Shown here: positions 1 to 9,412 of the stretch, in pieces
Position numbering within the stretch: position 1 is the first letter of the stretch
How the letters are laid out: every line of letters begins with the position of its first letter
Origin: Kiritimatiellota bacterium
GTDB taxonomy: Bacteria > Verrucomicrobiota > Kiritimatiellia > Kiritimatiellales > Tichowtungiaceae
Assembly: GCA_014381785.1 (NCBI GenBank)
Contig: JACNKZ010000051.1
Coordinates: 1-64,000, forward strand
Direction: 5' to 3'
DNA: 64,000 nt
The notes under the pieces: generated by a model
What the model was told of the DNA's origin: nothing
Seen by the model: the letters and a program-made list of their open reading frames with translations, nothing else
The model's database searches: none
Program-made: the position numbers and the translations under genes

Positions 1-177
1 TTAGTTGTTTCTCAAAGGATTGTAGTCTCGATGTAAACCCCTACATAGCATCTATTATTTCGTCATTGCTGTAGGCGAGAGCGGTGACCGCGCCCGGCGG
101 ACGCGGCTACAGTTTTTCAAACATTGGACGCCACTTTGTTTCCCCCATGATTTTGCCCTTAATTATTTTGCCAAAGA

Positions 178-193
178 TCCAACCATTGGAAAA
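178..193. repeat. dispersed dyad copy, centre CCA
   Basis: CCAA-CCA-TTGG core with the full right arm (TTGGAAAA) and a shortened left arm. Intergenic. Confidence 0.75.
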
Positions 194-237
194 CCCACCC
201 CGGCCTTCGGCCACCCCTCCAGTGGAGGGGAACCTGA

Positions 238-254
238 TTTTCCAACCATTGGAA
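238..254. repeat. dispersed dyad copy, centre CCA
   Basis: TTTTCCAA-CCA-TTGGAA, intergenic, about 45 bases from the previous copy and with the same centre. Confidence 0.8.
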
Positions 255-368
255 GCTTCAAGGAGGAAGCCTTCGCGGGCGTTATAGCCCGGGCTTGCCG
301 CTGTGAAGAGGCAGGGATGCCTCTTCCACTATTTTGATTCGTGTTGATTCGCGTGATTAGCGATCTAA

Positions 369-396
369 TAAAAAAGGCGGGGTCGCGGACCCCGCC
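369..396 (-). terminator. intrinsic terminator of glyS
   Basis: A 9-bp GC-rich stem (GGCGGGGTC/GACCCCGCC, loop GCG) at 376-396. Read on the minus strand it is followed by a run of six T and further T-rich sequence, about 40 bases past the glyS stop. Confidence 0.85.
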
Positions 397-438
397 CTAC
401 AATTCACTTTTTGTGAGTTTTTGTGTTTTTCGTGGCGA

Positions 439-1974
439 TTAAAACCGCACGCGCTCGGCGATGTAGGTTTCGAGCTCGCTGATGGGCATGCGGACCTGTT
501 CCATGGTGTCGCGGTCGCGGACGGTGACGGTGTCGTCTTCCAATGTATCGAAGTCGATGGTGACGCCGAGCGGTGTGCCGATTTCGTCCTGGCGGCGGTA
601 GCGCCGTCCAATGGCGCCGGCATGGTCGTAGAAGCAGGTCCAGCGTTCGTTGAGCTGTTCAAATACTTCGCGGGCTTTACCGACGAGTTCCTCTTTGTTT
701 TTGAGCAGCGGGAAAACGGCGACTTTGTACGGCGCGATGCAGGGAGCAAAGCGCAGGACGGTGCGGGCTTCGTAGCCTTCTGGGGCGCGTTCGACGCCCG
801 GTTCGGCGGTGAGCACTTCGCCGCCGCCTTTGGGGATCCATTCAACGCGGTAGGCTTCGCAGAGCAGGGCGAGGGCGATGCGGTCAACCCCGGCGGAAGG
901 CTCGATGACGTGCGGGATGTAGCGTTCCTTGCTTTCATCGTCCAGGTATTCGAGTTTTTTGCCGCTGCATTCCTGATGCTGGGTGAGGTCGAAGTTGCCG
1001 CGCGCGGCGATTCCTTCGAGCTCCTGGGTGCCGAAGGGAAAGTCGTACATGATGTCGGTGCAGGCGCTGGCGTAGTGGGCGAGGGCGTCGCCTTCGTGGA
1101 TGTCGCGGTGCATACGGCCTTCGGGCAGTCCGACTTTTTCGTACCACTTGAGGCGCTCGGTCACCCAGTATTCATGCTGCTCGGCATCGGTGCCGGGCTC
1201 AATGAAGAATTCGAGTTCCATCTGTTCGAACTCGCGCGAACGGAAGGTGTAGTTGCGCGGGTTGATTTCGTTGCGGAAGGCTTTGCCGATCTGCGCGATT
1301 CCGAAGGGGATCTTCTGGCGCGATACGGCGTGGACGTTGCCGAACTGCGCGAAGATGCCCTGCGCGGTTTCGGGGCGCAGGTAGGCGACGCTGGCGCTGC
1401 CCTCGACCGGGCCGACGAAGGTTTTGAACATCAGGTTGAAGGCGCGTGGTTCGGTGAGCGTTCCCGGTTCGTTGGTTTCGGGGCCGACGAGGCGGTCGTA
1501 GTTTTCAACCGGGATGTCGAGCAGCGGAACGGTTTCGTAGTCGGCGACATCGCCTTTGGCGAGTTTCTTGACCTTTTTCTCGGCCGGCTCGGATGCCTCT
1601 TCATGGAAGGCAAACATCAGGGCAGAGTCGTCGGTCTTGTGCTTGAGCACAGAAATCTGGTCGGCGCGGTAGCGGCCTTTGGTTTCGCGGCAGTCGAGCA
1701 TCGGGTCCTTGAAGTTGCCGATATGACCGGAGGCTTCCCATACTTTCGGGTGCATGATGATCGAGCTGTCGAGACCGACCACGTTTTCGCGGGTCTGGAC
1801 GACGGATTTCCACCAGCTCTCTTTGATGTTCCGCTTCAGCTCAACGCCGAGCGGGCCGTAATCCCAGAAGCCGTTGATGCCTCCGTAGATTTCTGATGTT
1901 TGGAAAATAAAGCCGCGGCGTTTGCAGAGCGAGGCCAGCGCGTCCATCGAAACATGATAATCATTCGGTTTCAT
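439..1974 (-). CDS. glyS: glycyl-tRNA synthetase, single-chain class II
   Basis: Charges tRNA-Gly with glycine in the cytoplasm. The 511 residues match the homodimeric (alpha2) type found in many bacteria, archaea and eukaryotes, not the alpha/beta type. The N-terminal block has FQTSEIYGGINGFWDYGPLG (about residues 24-43). Class II motif 2 follows (FRNEINPRNYTFRSREFEQ, about 233-251), motif 3 is IEPSAGVDRIALALL, and an anticodon-binding domain forms the C terminus (APYKVAVFPL onward). The ATG at 1974 sits directly before the conserved N terminus. The gene stands alone and ends at an intrinsic terminator; a possible divergent gene starts 90 bases upstream. Confidence 0.96.
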   Translation of the reverse strand: MKPNDYHVSMDALASLCKRRGFIFQTSEIYGGINGFWDYGPLGVELKRNIKESWWKSVVQTRENVVGLDSSIIMHPKVWEASGHIGNFKDPMLDCRETKGRYRADQISVLKHKTDDSALMFAFHEEASEPAEKKVKKLAKGDVADYETVPLLDIPVENYDRLVGPETNEPGTLTEPRAFNLMFKTFVGPVEGSASVAYLRPETAQGIFAQFGNVHAVSRQKIPFGIAQIGKAFRNEINPRNYTFRSREFEQMELEFFIEPGTDAEQHEYWVTERLKWYEKVGLPEGRMHRDIHEGDALAHYASACTDIMYDFPFGTQELEGIAARGNFDLTQHQECSGKKLEYLDDESKERYIPHVIEPSAGVDRIALALLCEAYRVEWIPKGGGEVLTAEPGVERAPEGYEARTVLRFAPCIAPYKVAVFPLLKNKEELVGKAREVFEQLNERWTCFYDHAGAIGRRYRRQDEIGTPLGVTIDFDTLEDDTVTVRDRDTMEQVRMPISELETYIAERVRF

Positions 1975-2064
1975 AATGTAGTCCTATCCTTAAAACAAAG
2001 GCCGGAGGATGCCGAAAAGCGTTTGGAGTTGAAAGAATAAAGTGAAAAGGCGAGACTGCCTCCC

Positions 2065-2406
2065 GTGAAAGAAAAACGCTCATTTAATCGGTTCGATTTG
2101 TTGTCCGCACTGGCAGTGCTCGGCGTTTTGCTGGTCCTGCTGTTCGAAAGCATTTTTATTTTTGAGCTCTATAACATTCGTTTCGAGCCGCTCGAACGGT
2201 TCCTGCAGTCGACCGAAAGAGTCGTTCCTGAAGAGGCGGACGCGTCCGCCCCGGCGGAGTTGGAGGAGCCCGCCCCGACGGAGTTGGACGAGCCCGCCCC
2301 GGCGGAGTTGGAGGAGTCCGCTCCGGTTGACGACGAAACCCCGGCAGCGGTGGAAAAAGAAGATCCTGCCCCAGTTGATGTCAAAGAGCCTACACCGGTC
2401 GGCTGA
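2065..2406 (+). CDS. hypothetical single-pass membrane protein with acidic repeats
   Basis: I do not recognise a family. The 113-residue frame starts at GTG, has a basic N terminus, one clear transmembrane segment (about residues 12-33, LLSALAVLGVLLVLLFESIF) and a low-complexity tail rich in Pro, Ala and Glu. The tail contains 8-residue repeats of the type PAPAELEE from about residue 61. The topology suggests a membrane anchor with an extended acidic extracytoplasmic tail. An AAGG about 15 bases upstream is a poor ribosome-binding site, so the start and even expression are uncertain. It lies divergent to glyS. Confidence 0.5.
   Translation: MKEKRSFNRFDLLSALAVLGVLLVLLFESIFIFELYNIRFEPLERFLQSTERVVPEEADASAPAELEEPAPTELDEPAPAELEESAPVDDETPAAVEKEDPAPVDVKEPTPVG
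2245..2340 (+). repeat. 24-bp tandem repeat, four units
   Basis: Units begin at 2245, 2269, 2293 and 2317; the last is degenerate. Each encodes eight residues (S/P-A-P-x-E-L-E/D-E), so the array keeps the reading frame of the surrounding gene. Confidence 0.8.
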
Positions 2407-2555
2407 CCCGCAGATGGATTCCTCTCCTCCTTGCGTTATCAGGTGTTTTGTACCTCAAAATGATTATTTCTTAATTTTTTAGCCTCAATCCCATACGTTT
2501 AACGTATGCAAGTCCTCTTTGATCGTCAGATTGTCCTTTCCCTGACCTTATGCCG

Positions 2556-2585
2556 TTGACATACATACATGGATGTATGTATAAG
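2556..2585 (+). promoter_or_regulatory. acrR-acrAB promoter with AcrR-type operator
   Basis: A -35 box TTGACA (2556-2561) and a -10 box TATAAG (2580-2585) are separated by 18 bases. The spacer is almost filled by a perfect inverted repeat at 2561-2582: arms TACATACAT (2562-2570) and ATGTATGTA (2573-2581) around GG. The same arms form the known AcrR operator of Escherichia coli, there with a longer centre. Repressor bound here would block RNA polymerase, so the operon is probably autoregulated by the AcrR homologue starting 31 bases downstream. Confidence 0.85.
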
Positions 2586-2615
2586 TTCCTGCCTAACTGT
2601 TAATGGGGAATTGAT

Positions 2616-3296
2616 ATGGCCAGAAAAACCAAAGAAGAAGCGGCGGTAACCCGAGAACGTATGCTGACGGCGGCGCTCGATCTGTTTACTGAGAAGGGCT
2701 ATTCGCGCACAACACTGGTGGATATCGCCAAGCGCATTGGTATGACCCGCGGCGCGGTTTACTGGCATTTCGACGGCAAACCGGCCTTGCTGGCCGCGCT
2801 AATGGATCATGTCCATTTTTTAAAAGAGGACTGGGTGGAATCACAAATCCCGGATATCCAGACCCTCGAAGATTTACGCAGCGCATTCATTCTGTACGCC
2901 CGGGTGGTGGAGAGCGATCCGGTGATCCGCAAATTCGAGTTTTTCCTTAATTATCAGATGGAGTGGTCGGAAGAGCTGCTGGCCGAAACGCAGAAAAAGC
3001 TCAACGAGCTTCGTAAAAGTCCGCTGGAAAATTTTAGAGATTATTTCGAAGCACCGGCAATTGCCGTCCGCTTGCGGCCTGGAGTCGATCTGAATCAGTT
3101 GGTCATTACGCTGGCTTCCTTCTGGTGCGGGGCCTGTAAGATGTTTCTGGGGCGGCACTGTCCCGGCATCGAATTCGGACAGCGCTCGGATGAGGACATT
3201 CAGTTGCTGGGCGGAATTAATTTGGAGCAGACGATCGCAAACGGGTTCGATTTGATAATGTGCGGAGTTTTGAAAGAGGAGAGCGGTGATGAATAA
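2616..3296 (+). CDS. acrR: TetR-family repressor, AcrR type
   Basis: Predicted repressor of the downstream efflux genes. The N-terminal helix-turn-helix (about residues 12-55) reads TTLVDIAKRIGMTRGAVYWHF, very close to E. coli AcrR, including the MARKTKEEA start. The rest (to residue 226) is a helical ligand-binding domain of normal length. The start ATG follows a purine-rich AATGGGGA. The stop overlaps the acrA start by 8 bases (ATGAATAA), so repressor and pump are one transcript. An operator whose arms match the E. coli AcrR site lies just upstream. The inducer cannot be read from the sequence. Confidence 0.93.
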   Translation: MARKTKEEAAVTRERMLTAALDLFTEKGYSRTTLVDIAKRIGMTRGAVYWHFDGKPALLAALMDHVHFLKEDWVESQIPDIQTLEDLRSAFILYARVVESDPVIRKFEFFLNYQMEWSEELLAETQKKLNELRKSPLENFRDYFEAPAIAVRLRPGVDLNQLVITLASFWCGACKMFLGRHCPGIEFGQRSDEDIQLLGGINLEQTIANGFDLIMCGVLKEESGDE

Positions 3297-4476
3297 AAAA
3301 GCGGTTTTTAAAACAATTGGAGTGCTGATTGCCGGGGCGGCCATTGGCTGGTTTGTAAAAGGGATGATTCCAGCGGGCGGTCCGCCGCCGGGAATGGGTG
3401 GAATGCAGATGCCGCCGGCAACCGTGAAGATTCTCGCCGTGCAGGAAACGTTGCTCGATACGGCAGATGAATATATCGCCGCTGTCGAGCCGATGCAGGA
3501 AGTGATCCTCCGGCCCGAAGTGTCCGGACGGATTGATCAGGTGAACTTTACCGAAGGCTCTTTTGTTAAAGAGGGGGATCTGCTCTTCACCATCGACCGC
3601 TCCGCCTATCAGGCGACCGCCGATGCCGCCGAAGCCGAAATGGTTCGTGCGAAAAGGCGATACGAGCGCCTCCAGCAGGCCGACACACGCAGCGTCTCCG
3701 CCTCCGACCTCGAATCGGCCGAAAGCGACTACCTGCGCGGCAAAGCCGCATTTGAATTGGCAAAAGTTGACCTGGATTACACCGAGATCAAAGCTCCGAT
3801 CAGCGGACGCATCGGAAGCGCGATGATTAAAAAAGGCAACTACGTCACGCCCGTCACCGTTGAGCTTGCGCGTATCGTGCAGACCGACCCGATCCGTGTG
3901 GTTTTCTCGCAGACTGACCGCGATTATCTTGCTCTGCGCCGCCGCGAAATCGCCGGCGATGCCACCGCGCTCGAAGCGCGCGTGATTTTGCCGGACGGAT
4001 CCGTTTTAACGCGTCCCGCGTCACAGGTTCCACTCGAGACGAAGTCGAGAGAGGCTGGCGCTATTGCGACGGCAACGGAACGAAGGGAGGTGGCAAACAT
4101 CGGAAAAAAAGATTTTGATGATAACGCCATCAACCCCATGACCGGCACCATCGCCGTGCGCTACCTGTTTGACAATCCGGACGGGCTGCTGCTTCCGGGC
4201 GGTTATATCACGGTGCAACTCAGCAATCCTGCCGGCGAAACCGGAATCAAAATCCCGCTGCGTTCCCTGCTGATCGATCAGGACGGCGCGTACGTTTTGA
4301 CCGTTGATGAGGTGAGCGAAGTAGGTGTCATCCGAGTTGAGGCCGGCGATCAGATCGGGCCGGATGTCATCATCCGTTCCGGCTTAAAACCGGGCGACCA
4401 GGTCGTGATCGACGGCATCCAGAAAGCGCGTCCCGGCGCAACAGTTCAGGTGATTCCTTCGGAGGGTGCAGAATGA
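3289..4476 (+). CDS. acrA: RND efflux periplasmic adaptor (membrane fusion protein)
   Basis: Bridges the inner-membrane pump and the outer-membrane channel. A hydrophobic N-terminal segment (about residues 5-26) lacks a lipobox cysteine and probably acts as a membrane anchor. Then come the lipoyl-like half-motif ([19 protein letters not shown]), an alpha-helical hairpin (about 100-160), the beta-barrel and the end domain ([22 protein letters not shown]). The ATG at 3289 follows GAAAGAGGAGAG; a GTG at 3286 is a less likely start. Residues about 241-272 ([12 protein letters not shown] to VANIG) interrupt a normally short loop between the conserved LPDGS and DFDDNAINP blocks, and are encoded by dispersed repeats. 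The last 4 bases overlap the next gene. Confidence 0.93.
   Translation: MNKKAVFKTIGVLIAGAAIGWFVKGMIPAGGPPPGMGGMQMPPATVKILAVQETLLDTADEYIAAVEPMQEVILRPEVSGRIDQVNFTEGSFVKEGDLLFTIDRSAYQATADAAEAEMVRAKRRYERLQQADTRSVSASDLESAESDYLRGKAAFELAKVDLDYTEIKAPISGRIGSAMIKKGNYVTPVTVELARIVQTDPIRVVFSQTDRDYLALRRREIAGDATALEARVILPDGSVLTRPASQVPLETKSREAGAIATATERREVANIGKKDFDDNAINPMTGTIAVRYLFDNPDGLLLPGGYITVQLSNPAGETGIKIPLRSLLIDQDGAYVLTVDEVSEVGVIRVEAGDQIGPDVIIRSGLKPGDQVVIDGIQKARPGATVQVIPSEGAE
4008..4104 (+). repeat. in-frame repeat insertion inside acrA
   Basis: Bases 4008-4032 are identical to 20306-20330 in an intergenic region. Bases about 4046-4088 match, in reverse complement, repeat sequence near 12105-12135 and share a 14-base string with about 9050-9063. 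The insertion adds about 32 codons without disturbing the frame. Confidence 0.75.
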
Positions 4477-7400
4477 TTTCGCGTGTATTTATTGAACGCC
4501 CGCGACTGGCGGGTGTGATTTCCATCGTCCTGACGTTGGCGGGGATCATCTCCATCGGCTCGCTGCCGATTGCGCAGTACCCGCAGGTGACGCCGCCGCA
4601 GGTGGTCGTGCGCGCCGCCTATCCCGGTGCCGGTGCCGAAGTGCTGGCCGACACCGTCGCAGGCCCCATTGAAGACGCCGTTAACGGGGTCGATAACATG
4701 ATCTATATGTCGTCCACCTCCGACAGCTCCGGCGGGTATGGACTGACTGTGACTTTCGAGGTCGGCACCGATCCCGATATTGCGCAGGTGCAGGTGCAGA
4801 ACCGCGTCGCGCAGGCTGAACCGCTGCTGCCGATGGAGGTGACCCAGCAGGGGGTCACCGTCGAAACCGAATCGTCTGACATGCTCGGCTTCATCATGAT
4901 TCAGTCTCCGGACAATTCCCGCGAGGAGCTGTTCTTGAGCGACTACACCTTTAAGGTCATCAAGCCCGCGCTGGAGCGCATCCCCGGCGTCAGCCGCGCG
5001 CAGGTCTACGCCCCGCGCTACAGTATGCGCGTCTGGATGGATGCCGACCGCATTGCCGCGCTCGGCATGAACTCCGACGACGTGATCGGCGCGATCCGCA
5101 GCCAGAATATTCAGGCCTCGGTCGGGTCGGTCGGAGGCGCGCCCGGCAACGGCGCGATGGTCTACACGCTCAAAGCGGAAGGCCGCCTGAACGATGCGGA
5201 GAGTTTTGAGGATATTGTCATCCGCACCGGCGCCGACGGCGCGGTGGTCTACCTCAAAGATGTCGCGCGGGTTGAGAAGGGTGCGGACAATTATATGTTC
5301 GGCGCCAAATACAATGGACAACGCGCGGTGGCGATCGGCGTCAGCCGCTCCGCCGGTTCTAACGCGCTCGATACGATGGATGCCTTGCGCGACGAGCTCG
5401 ACAGTCTGACCGCGCAGTTCCCCTCCGGGATGGAAGTTATTCTGCCGTATGACGCCACCGATTTTGTGCGCTCCAGCATTCGCGAGATCGTCGCCACGCT
5501 ACTACTGACGGTTTTTCTCGTCGTGCTGGTCTGTTACATCTTTTTGCAGGACTGGCGTGCCGTGCTCATTCCGGCCATGACCATTCCGGTGTCGCTCTGC
5601 GCCACCTTCGCTGTGCTGATGGCTTTCGGCTACTCCATCAATACCTTGACGTTGTTCGGGCTGGTGCTGGCGATCGGACTGGTGGTCGATGACGCCATTG
5701 TGGTGGTCGAGCGCGTGCTGTATCTGATGGAACACGAAGGACTCGACCATAAAGCGGCCACTATTAAAGCGATGGAGCAGGTGACCGGAGCGGTCATCGC
5801 CACCACGCTGGTGCTACTGGCCATCTTCGTGCCGATCGGATTCGTCAGCGGCATCGTTGGTAAAATCTATCAGCAGTTCGCGGTTGCCATTTCCGCCGCC
5901 GTCTTCTTCTCAACCGTGAATGCGCTTACGCTCAGCCCTGCGCTTTGCAGTATTCTGCTGCGCGTTGTGAAACCTAAACAGCACGGCCCGTTGCGCTGGT
6001 TTAATACCGGACTCTCCCGGGTGCGCGGGCACTACGTGAATACTGCCGTGCGACTTTCGCGCCGACTCATTCTCACCGCCGTCATTCTGCTTGGCGTGCT
6101 GGGCGCCGCGGCTTTTCTCAGCGCGATGAACCCGACCTCCTTCCTGCCGGAAGAGGATCAGGGGGTCATCTTCGGGGCCTTGCAACTTCCGGAAGGGGCG
6201 ACTAAGGAACAAACCGAGGCGCTGATGGAGCGGGCCATTACGCCACTCGGCAAAGAGCCAGGCGTGGCTTACACCGTGGAGGTAACCGGTTTCAGCATGA
6301 TGGGCGGTTCCGGCGAAAACGTCGCCTTCTTCCTGTTCGGTCTCGACAGCTGGGACAAGCGCCGCAGTCCGGAACTTCAGATTGCCGCCATTCAGCAGAA
6401 CCTGCAGGGGCGTCTCATGATGGAGCCCGGCGCGCAGATCAACCTGTTTGTGCCGCCCGCGATCATGGGGCTCGGCGTCAGCGGCGGACTGGACATCAAA
6501 CTGCAGGCGATTGACGACGATGATCCGCAGAAGCTCAACGGTGTGATGCAGAGCTTCCTGATGCAACTCAACATGATGCCCGAAACCATGTTCGCGTTCA
6601 GCGGCTATGCCGCCAATACACCGCACCTGTTCCTTGAAGTGGATCGTGTGAAGGCCTCGCTGATGCAGGTGGAGGTCAGCGATATTTTCGCTGCGCTTCA
6701 AAACAACTTCGGTTCGCGCTATGTTAACGACGTAAACTTTGAAGGGCAGGTCAACCGGGTGGTCGTGCAGGCCGATTCGGTCTTCCGCGACAAGCAGGAT
6801 GATATTGAACGGCTGTACGTTAAAAGCCGCAACGGAGCGATGGTGCCGCTCGGCAGTGTGCTCAACATCACGCCGACCATCGCGCCGCGCGCCGTCGAGC
6901 GCTACAACAAATTTCCGTCCGCCTCCATCAGCGCCATGCTCATTCCAATTTACAGCAGTGGCGATGTGATGGCCAAAGTCAATGAGATGGCCAAGACCGC
7001 TCTGCCGACGGGTTATAATCTGGAGTGGTCGGGACTCAGCTATCAGGAGGCCAAAGCCGCCGGCGGTTCGTCCATTCTGATTGTAATGGCGCTGGTGTTC
7101 GGCTATCTGTTCCTCGTCGCTCAGTATGAGAGCTGGACCATCCCGCTGCCGGTGATGCTGTCCACCTCGGTCGCTGCGCTCGGTGCGCTGATCGCGCTTT
7201 TTGTGTTTAGAATGCCGCTCAGCATCTACGCCCAGCTCGGGCTGATCCTGCTGGTCGGCCTCGCCAGTAAAAACGCCATTCTGATTGTCGAGTTTTCCAA
7301 AACCCGCCGCGAAGAGGGGCTCTCGATTATTGATGCCGCCGCCGACGGAGCGGGCCAGCGCTTCCGCGCCGTACTGATGACCGCCTTCACCTTCATCCTC

Positions 7401-8948
7401 GGAATTTTCCCGATGGTTGTTGCCTCCGGTGCCGGCGCCAACGCGCGCCGTGCGATCGGTACGACCGTTTTCTGGGGTATGATGGCCGCCACACTCTTCG
7501 GCATTGTTCTGGTTCCCGCGCTCTACGTGCTGTTCCAGACCCTGCGCGAAAAGGGGCACCGGATTCGTCTCGGGACCGACAAGCTTCACTTGTTGGTCAT
7601 CCTGGTGATCCCGTTCTTTTTCGGCGGCTGTTTGACCGTCGGGCCGGATTACGAACAGCCCGAAGTTCCAATGGTTGGAGCTTCGGAGTTTGAAACGCCC
7701 GCCGAGTGGTGGACCACCCTCGGTGATCCGCTGCTGAGTGAACTCGTCAATGAAGCATTGACCAACAGCCCGGACGCGAAGTCGGCGGTCGCCGCCGTGC
7801 GCGCCGCCCGCGCCCAGCTTGGGCAGGTCCGCTCGTCGCTTGGTCCGGAGATTGATGCGCGCGGTAGTTTTTCGCGCAGCAGTCCGAGCGCCGAAGTGCC
7901 GATGGCCATTGATGGTGATTTGTACAGCGCCGGCTTTGACGCCGTGTGGGAACTTGACATCTTCGGCGGCGTGCGCCGCGCCAACGAAGCGGCCAAAGCC
8001 TATCTGCAGGGGCAGGATGCCATGCGTGCCGACGTTGACGTGTCGCTCGCCGCCGAAACGGCATCGGCCTATGTGCAACTGCGCGGTGCCCAGCAACTGC
8101 TATTCGTGTCCGTTAAAAATCTGGAACTGCAGCAGGAGACATTTGATCTGCTGCAGTCAAAATTTGACAGTGGGCTGATCAACGAGCTCGTGCTTCAGCA
8201 GGCGCGAGCCAACCTCGAAAGCACCCGCGCAATCGTTCCGACGTACGAAACCGGCGTCGAACAGACGCTCAATGCGCTGGCGGTGCTGATCGGCGCCATG
8301 CCCGGGTCGTTACATGAGCGCCTGAGTGCTTCCGCACACATTCCGGTGGCGACGATGGGCGACGTCACCGGCATTCCGGCCGACTTGCTGCGCCGCCGTC
8401 CCGACGTGCGGATTGCTGAGCGCAAGCTGGCTGAACAGACTGCCCGTATCGGCATCGCCAAGTCCGACTACTTTCCGAAGCTGACGCTTAACGGCTCCAT
8501 TGGCGTTGAGGCGCTCAGCTTTTCCGGACTGAGCGATCCGGGCAACGATACCTCCAGCTTCGGGCCTTCTATTCGCTGGGCGATTTTTCACAGCGGGCAG
8601 ATTCGCAATCAGGTCAAGGTGCAGACGGCGTTGCAGGAGCAAGCGCTGGCCGTTTACGAAAAGAGCGTGCTCTCTGCTGTGCAGGAAACGCGCGACGCGC
8701 TGACCGCCTTCCGCAACGAACAGTTGCGCCTCGACGCACTGACCGCCGCCACCGATGCCGCGCGCATTGCTGTTGAGCTGGTGGATGACCGTTATCAAAA
8801 CGGACTCGAGCCATTCGATACCGTGCTCGACGCGCAGCGCACACAGCTGCAGCTCGAAGAGACGAAGGTGCGGAGTCAGAGCGAAAGCACGCTCTCTGTC
8901 ATCCGCCTCTATAAGGCTCTCGGCGGCGGCTGGCAGCCGATGGAGTAG
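4473..8948 (+). CDS. acrB: fused RND multidrug pump and outer-membrane factor
   Basis: One 1491-codon frame joins two normally separate proteins. Residues 1 to about 1030 are a complete HAE1/AcrB-type proton-driven transporter: N-terminal [17 protein letters not shown], duplicated 6-TM halves with large periplasmic loops, and the TM4 proton-relay pair D406-D407 in [15 protein letters not shown] short basic linker leads to a signal-like hydrophobic stretch (about 1038-1050) and Cys1053 in a lipobox-like FFGGC. From there to the end is a NodT/OprM-type outer-membrane efflux lipoprotein ([30 protein letters not shown], two OEP repeats). No stop separates the halves. Either the junction is processed by signal peptidase II, or the second half starts independently; an AAGGGG near 7550 precedes only an ATT, with TTG/GTG codons further on. 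The gene overlaps acrA by ATGA. A sequencing slip at the junction cannot be excluded. Confidence 0.92.
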   Translation: MISRVFIERPRLAGVISIVLTLAGIISIGSLPIAQYPQVTPPQVVVRAAYPGAGAEVLADTVAGPIEDAVNGVDNMIYMSSTSDSSGGYGLTVTFEVGTDPDIAQVQVQNRVAQAEPLLPMEVTQQGVTVETESSDMLGFIMIQSPDNSREELFLSDYTFKVIKPALERIPGVSRAQVYAPRYSMRVWMDADRIAALGMNSDDVIGAIRSQNIQASVGSVGGAPGNGAMVYTLKAEGRLNDAESFEDIVIRTGADGAVVYLKDVARVEKGADNYMFGAKYNGQRAVAIGVSRSAGSNALDTMDALRDELDSLTAQFPSGMEVILPYDATDFVRSSIREIVATLLLTVFLVVLVCYIFLQDWRAVLIPAMTIPVSLCATFAVLMAFGYSINTLTLFGLVLAIGLVVDDAIVVVERVLYLMEHEGLDHKAATIKAMEQVTGAVIATTLVLLAIFVPIGFVSGIVGKIYQQFAVAISAAVFFSTVNALTLSPALCSILLRVVKPKQHGPLRWFNTGLSRVRGHYVNTAVRLSRRLILTAVILLGVLGAAAFLSAMNPTSFLPEEDQGVIFGALQLPEGATKEQTEALMERAITPLGKEPGVAYTVEVTGFSMMGGSGENVAFFLFGLDSWDKRRSPELQIAAIQQNLQGRLMMEPGAQINLFVPPAIMGLGVSGGLDIKLQAIDDDDPQKLNGVMQSFLMQLNMMPETMFAFSGYAANTPHLFLEVDRVKASLMQVEVSDIFAALQNNFGSRYVNDVNFEGQVNRVVVQADSVFRDKQDDIERLYVKSRNGAMVPLGSVLNITPTIAPRAVERYNKFPSASISAMLIPIYSSGDVMAKVNEMAKTALPTGYNLEWSGLSYQEAKAAGGSSILIVMALVFGYLFLVAQYESWTIPLPVMLSTSVAALGALIALFVFRMPLSIYAQLGLILLVGLASKNAILIVEFSKTRREEGLSIIDAAADGAGQRFRAVLMTAFTFILGIFPMVVASGAGANARRAIGTTVFWGMMAATLFGIVLVPALYVLFQTLREKGHRIRLGTDKLHLLVILVIPFFFGGCLTVGPDYEQPEVPMVGASEFETPAEWWTTLGDPLLSELVNEALTNSPDAKSAVAAVRAARAQLGQVRSSLGPEIDARGSFSRSSPSAEVPMAIDGDLYSAGFDAVWELDIFGGVRRANEAAKAYLQGQDAMRADVDVSLAAETASAYVQLRGAQQLLFVSVKNLELQQETFDLLQSKFDSGLINELVLQQARANLESTRAIVPTYETGVEQTLNALAVLIGAMPGSLHERLSASAHIPVATMGDVTGIPADLLRRRPDVRIAERKLAEQTARIGIAKSDYFPKLTLNGSIGVEALSFSGLSDPGNDTSSFGPSIRWAIFHSGQIRNQVKVQTALQEQALAVYEKSVLSAVQETRDALTAFRNEQLRLDALTAATDAARIAVELVDDRYQNGLEPFDTVLDAQRTQLQLEETKVRSQSESTLSVIRLYKALGGGWQPME

Positions 8949-8985
8949 GGAGGTTTTCCCAAGGTCTGGAAACGAAGCGCCCTGT

Positions 8986-9006
8986 TTTTCCAATGGTTGG
9001 AAAAAT
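8986..9006. repeat. dispersed dyad copy, centre TGG
   Basis: Full-length copy with nine-base arms on both sides of TGG, 38 bases after the efflux gene stop. It may serve as its terminator hairpin. Confidence 0.9.
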
Positions 9007-9217
9007 GGGGTGTACTTTTTCCAAGCATTGCCACTTCGCTTCGCTCGTTGCCGTCGCAATTGCCAGTCGCTGCGTTCCTTGCCACACATCCGTGTGGCCT
9101 CTCTCCCGCTGGTCGAGTGCGCCAGCCTCTCTCGGCGTTTCCTCGGGTGGAAAAAGAATAAAAAATCCGGCAATGCCGGCCCCAAGGTCTGGACACGCGC
9201 GAGCGAAGCGACGCATA

Positions 9218-9232
9218 ATTTGCGTAGCAAAT
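9218..9232. repeat. short hairpin repeat ATTTGC-GTA-GCAAAT
   Basis: Six-base arms around GTA. The same element with one change (ATA centre) occurs at 48934-48948, and both are flanked by AGCGAAGCG-like sequence. Confidence 0.65.
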
Positions 9233-9298
9233 AATGACCGAAGGGAATGGTTCAGTGAGGCTGGCGCAAAGCGACAGCAGTGAAGCGGCAAACCCATG

Positions 9299-9331
9299 GC
9301 ATCCTCCTTCGCTAAAGCTTCGGAGGACAAG
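9299..9331 (-). repeat. 33-base hairpin repeat (TCCTCC family)
   Basis: The reverse complement differs from 35361-35393 at a single base of 33. TCCTCC and GGAGGA ends make it a hairpin. Diverged relatives lie at 42618-42647 and inside nadE at 27400-27429. Confidence 0.85.
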
Positions 9332-9412
9332 TAGGGGGCGTAAAAATCTTTTCAGGCGCGGGTTAAATCCGCTATCCTGAGCGTTCACGTTTTTAACCAA
9401 AGGAGTGTCTGT

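Larger units (their letters stand above)
1..368. other. intergenic stretch with two palindrome copies
   Basis: I see no credible gene here. The stretch holds two copies of the dispersed dyad (178-193 and 238-254), a degenerate third copy near 113-129, and a hairpin at 305-326 (9-bp stem GAAGAGGCA/TGCCTCTTC, loop GGGA) with no good T-tract. A 67-codon open frame at 84-287 is read through the repeats and has no Shine-Dalgarno. Confidence 0.6.
8949..9412. other. repeat-rich intergenic region
   Basis: No gene is supported. It contains a perfect dyad copy (8986-9006), degenerate relatives at about 8953-8973, 9016-9030 and 9178-9195, a small ATTTGC/GCAAAT hairpin repeat (9218-9232), fragments shared with the acrA insertion (around 9050-9063 and 9255-9270), and the 33-base hairpin repeat at 9299-9331. 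The leuB-like gene begins at the right edge behind AAGGAG. Confidence 0.65.

Noticed and set aside
305-326. Hairpin as terminator of a gene left of the window
   Set aside because: The 9-bp stem is real but no T-tract follows, and no gene is visible upstream.
421-1896. A 491-codon open frame antisense to glyS
   Set aside because: It mirrors a clear glycyl-tRNA synthetase on the other strand; GC-rich codon usage keeps the opposite frame open. No domain and no ribosome-binding site.
2245-2340. Regular 24-bp repeats as a possible CRISPR
   Set aside because: The units are direct, without spacers, and in frame within an acidic coding repeat; no cas genes are present.
7561-7592. A separate start for the outer-membrane factor
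   Set aside because: An AAGGGG is followed by ATT, not a normal start; TTG and GTG codons lie further on without good spacing. Kept as a fusion, but a base error could change this.
5910-8096. A 728-codon open frame antisense to the efflux fusion gene
   Set aside because: The product is His/Gly/Arg-rich without domains, while the plus strand encodes conserved RND and OEP motifs throughout.
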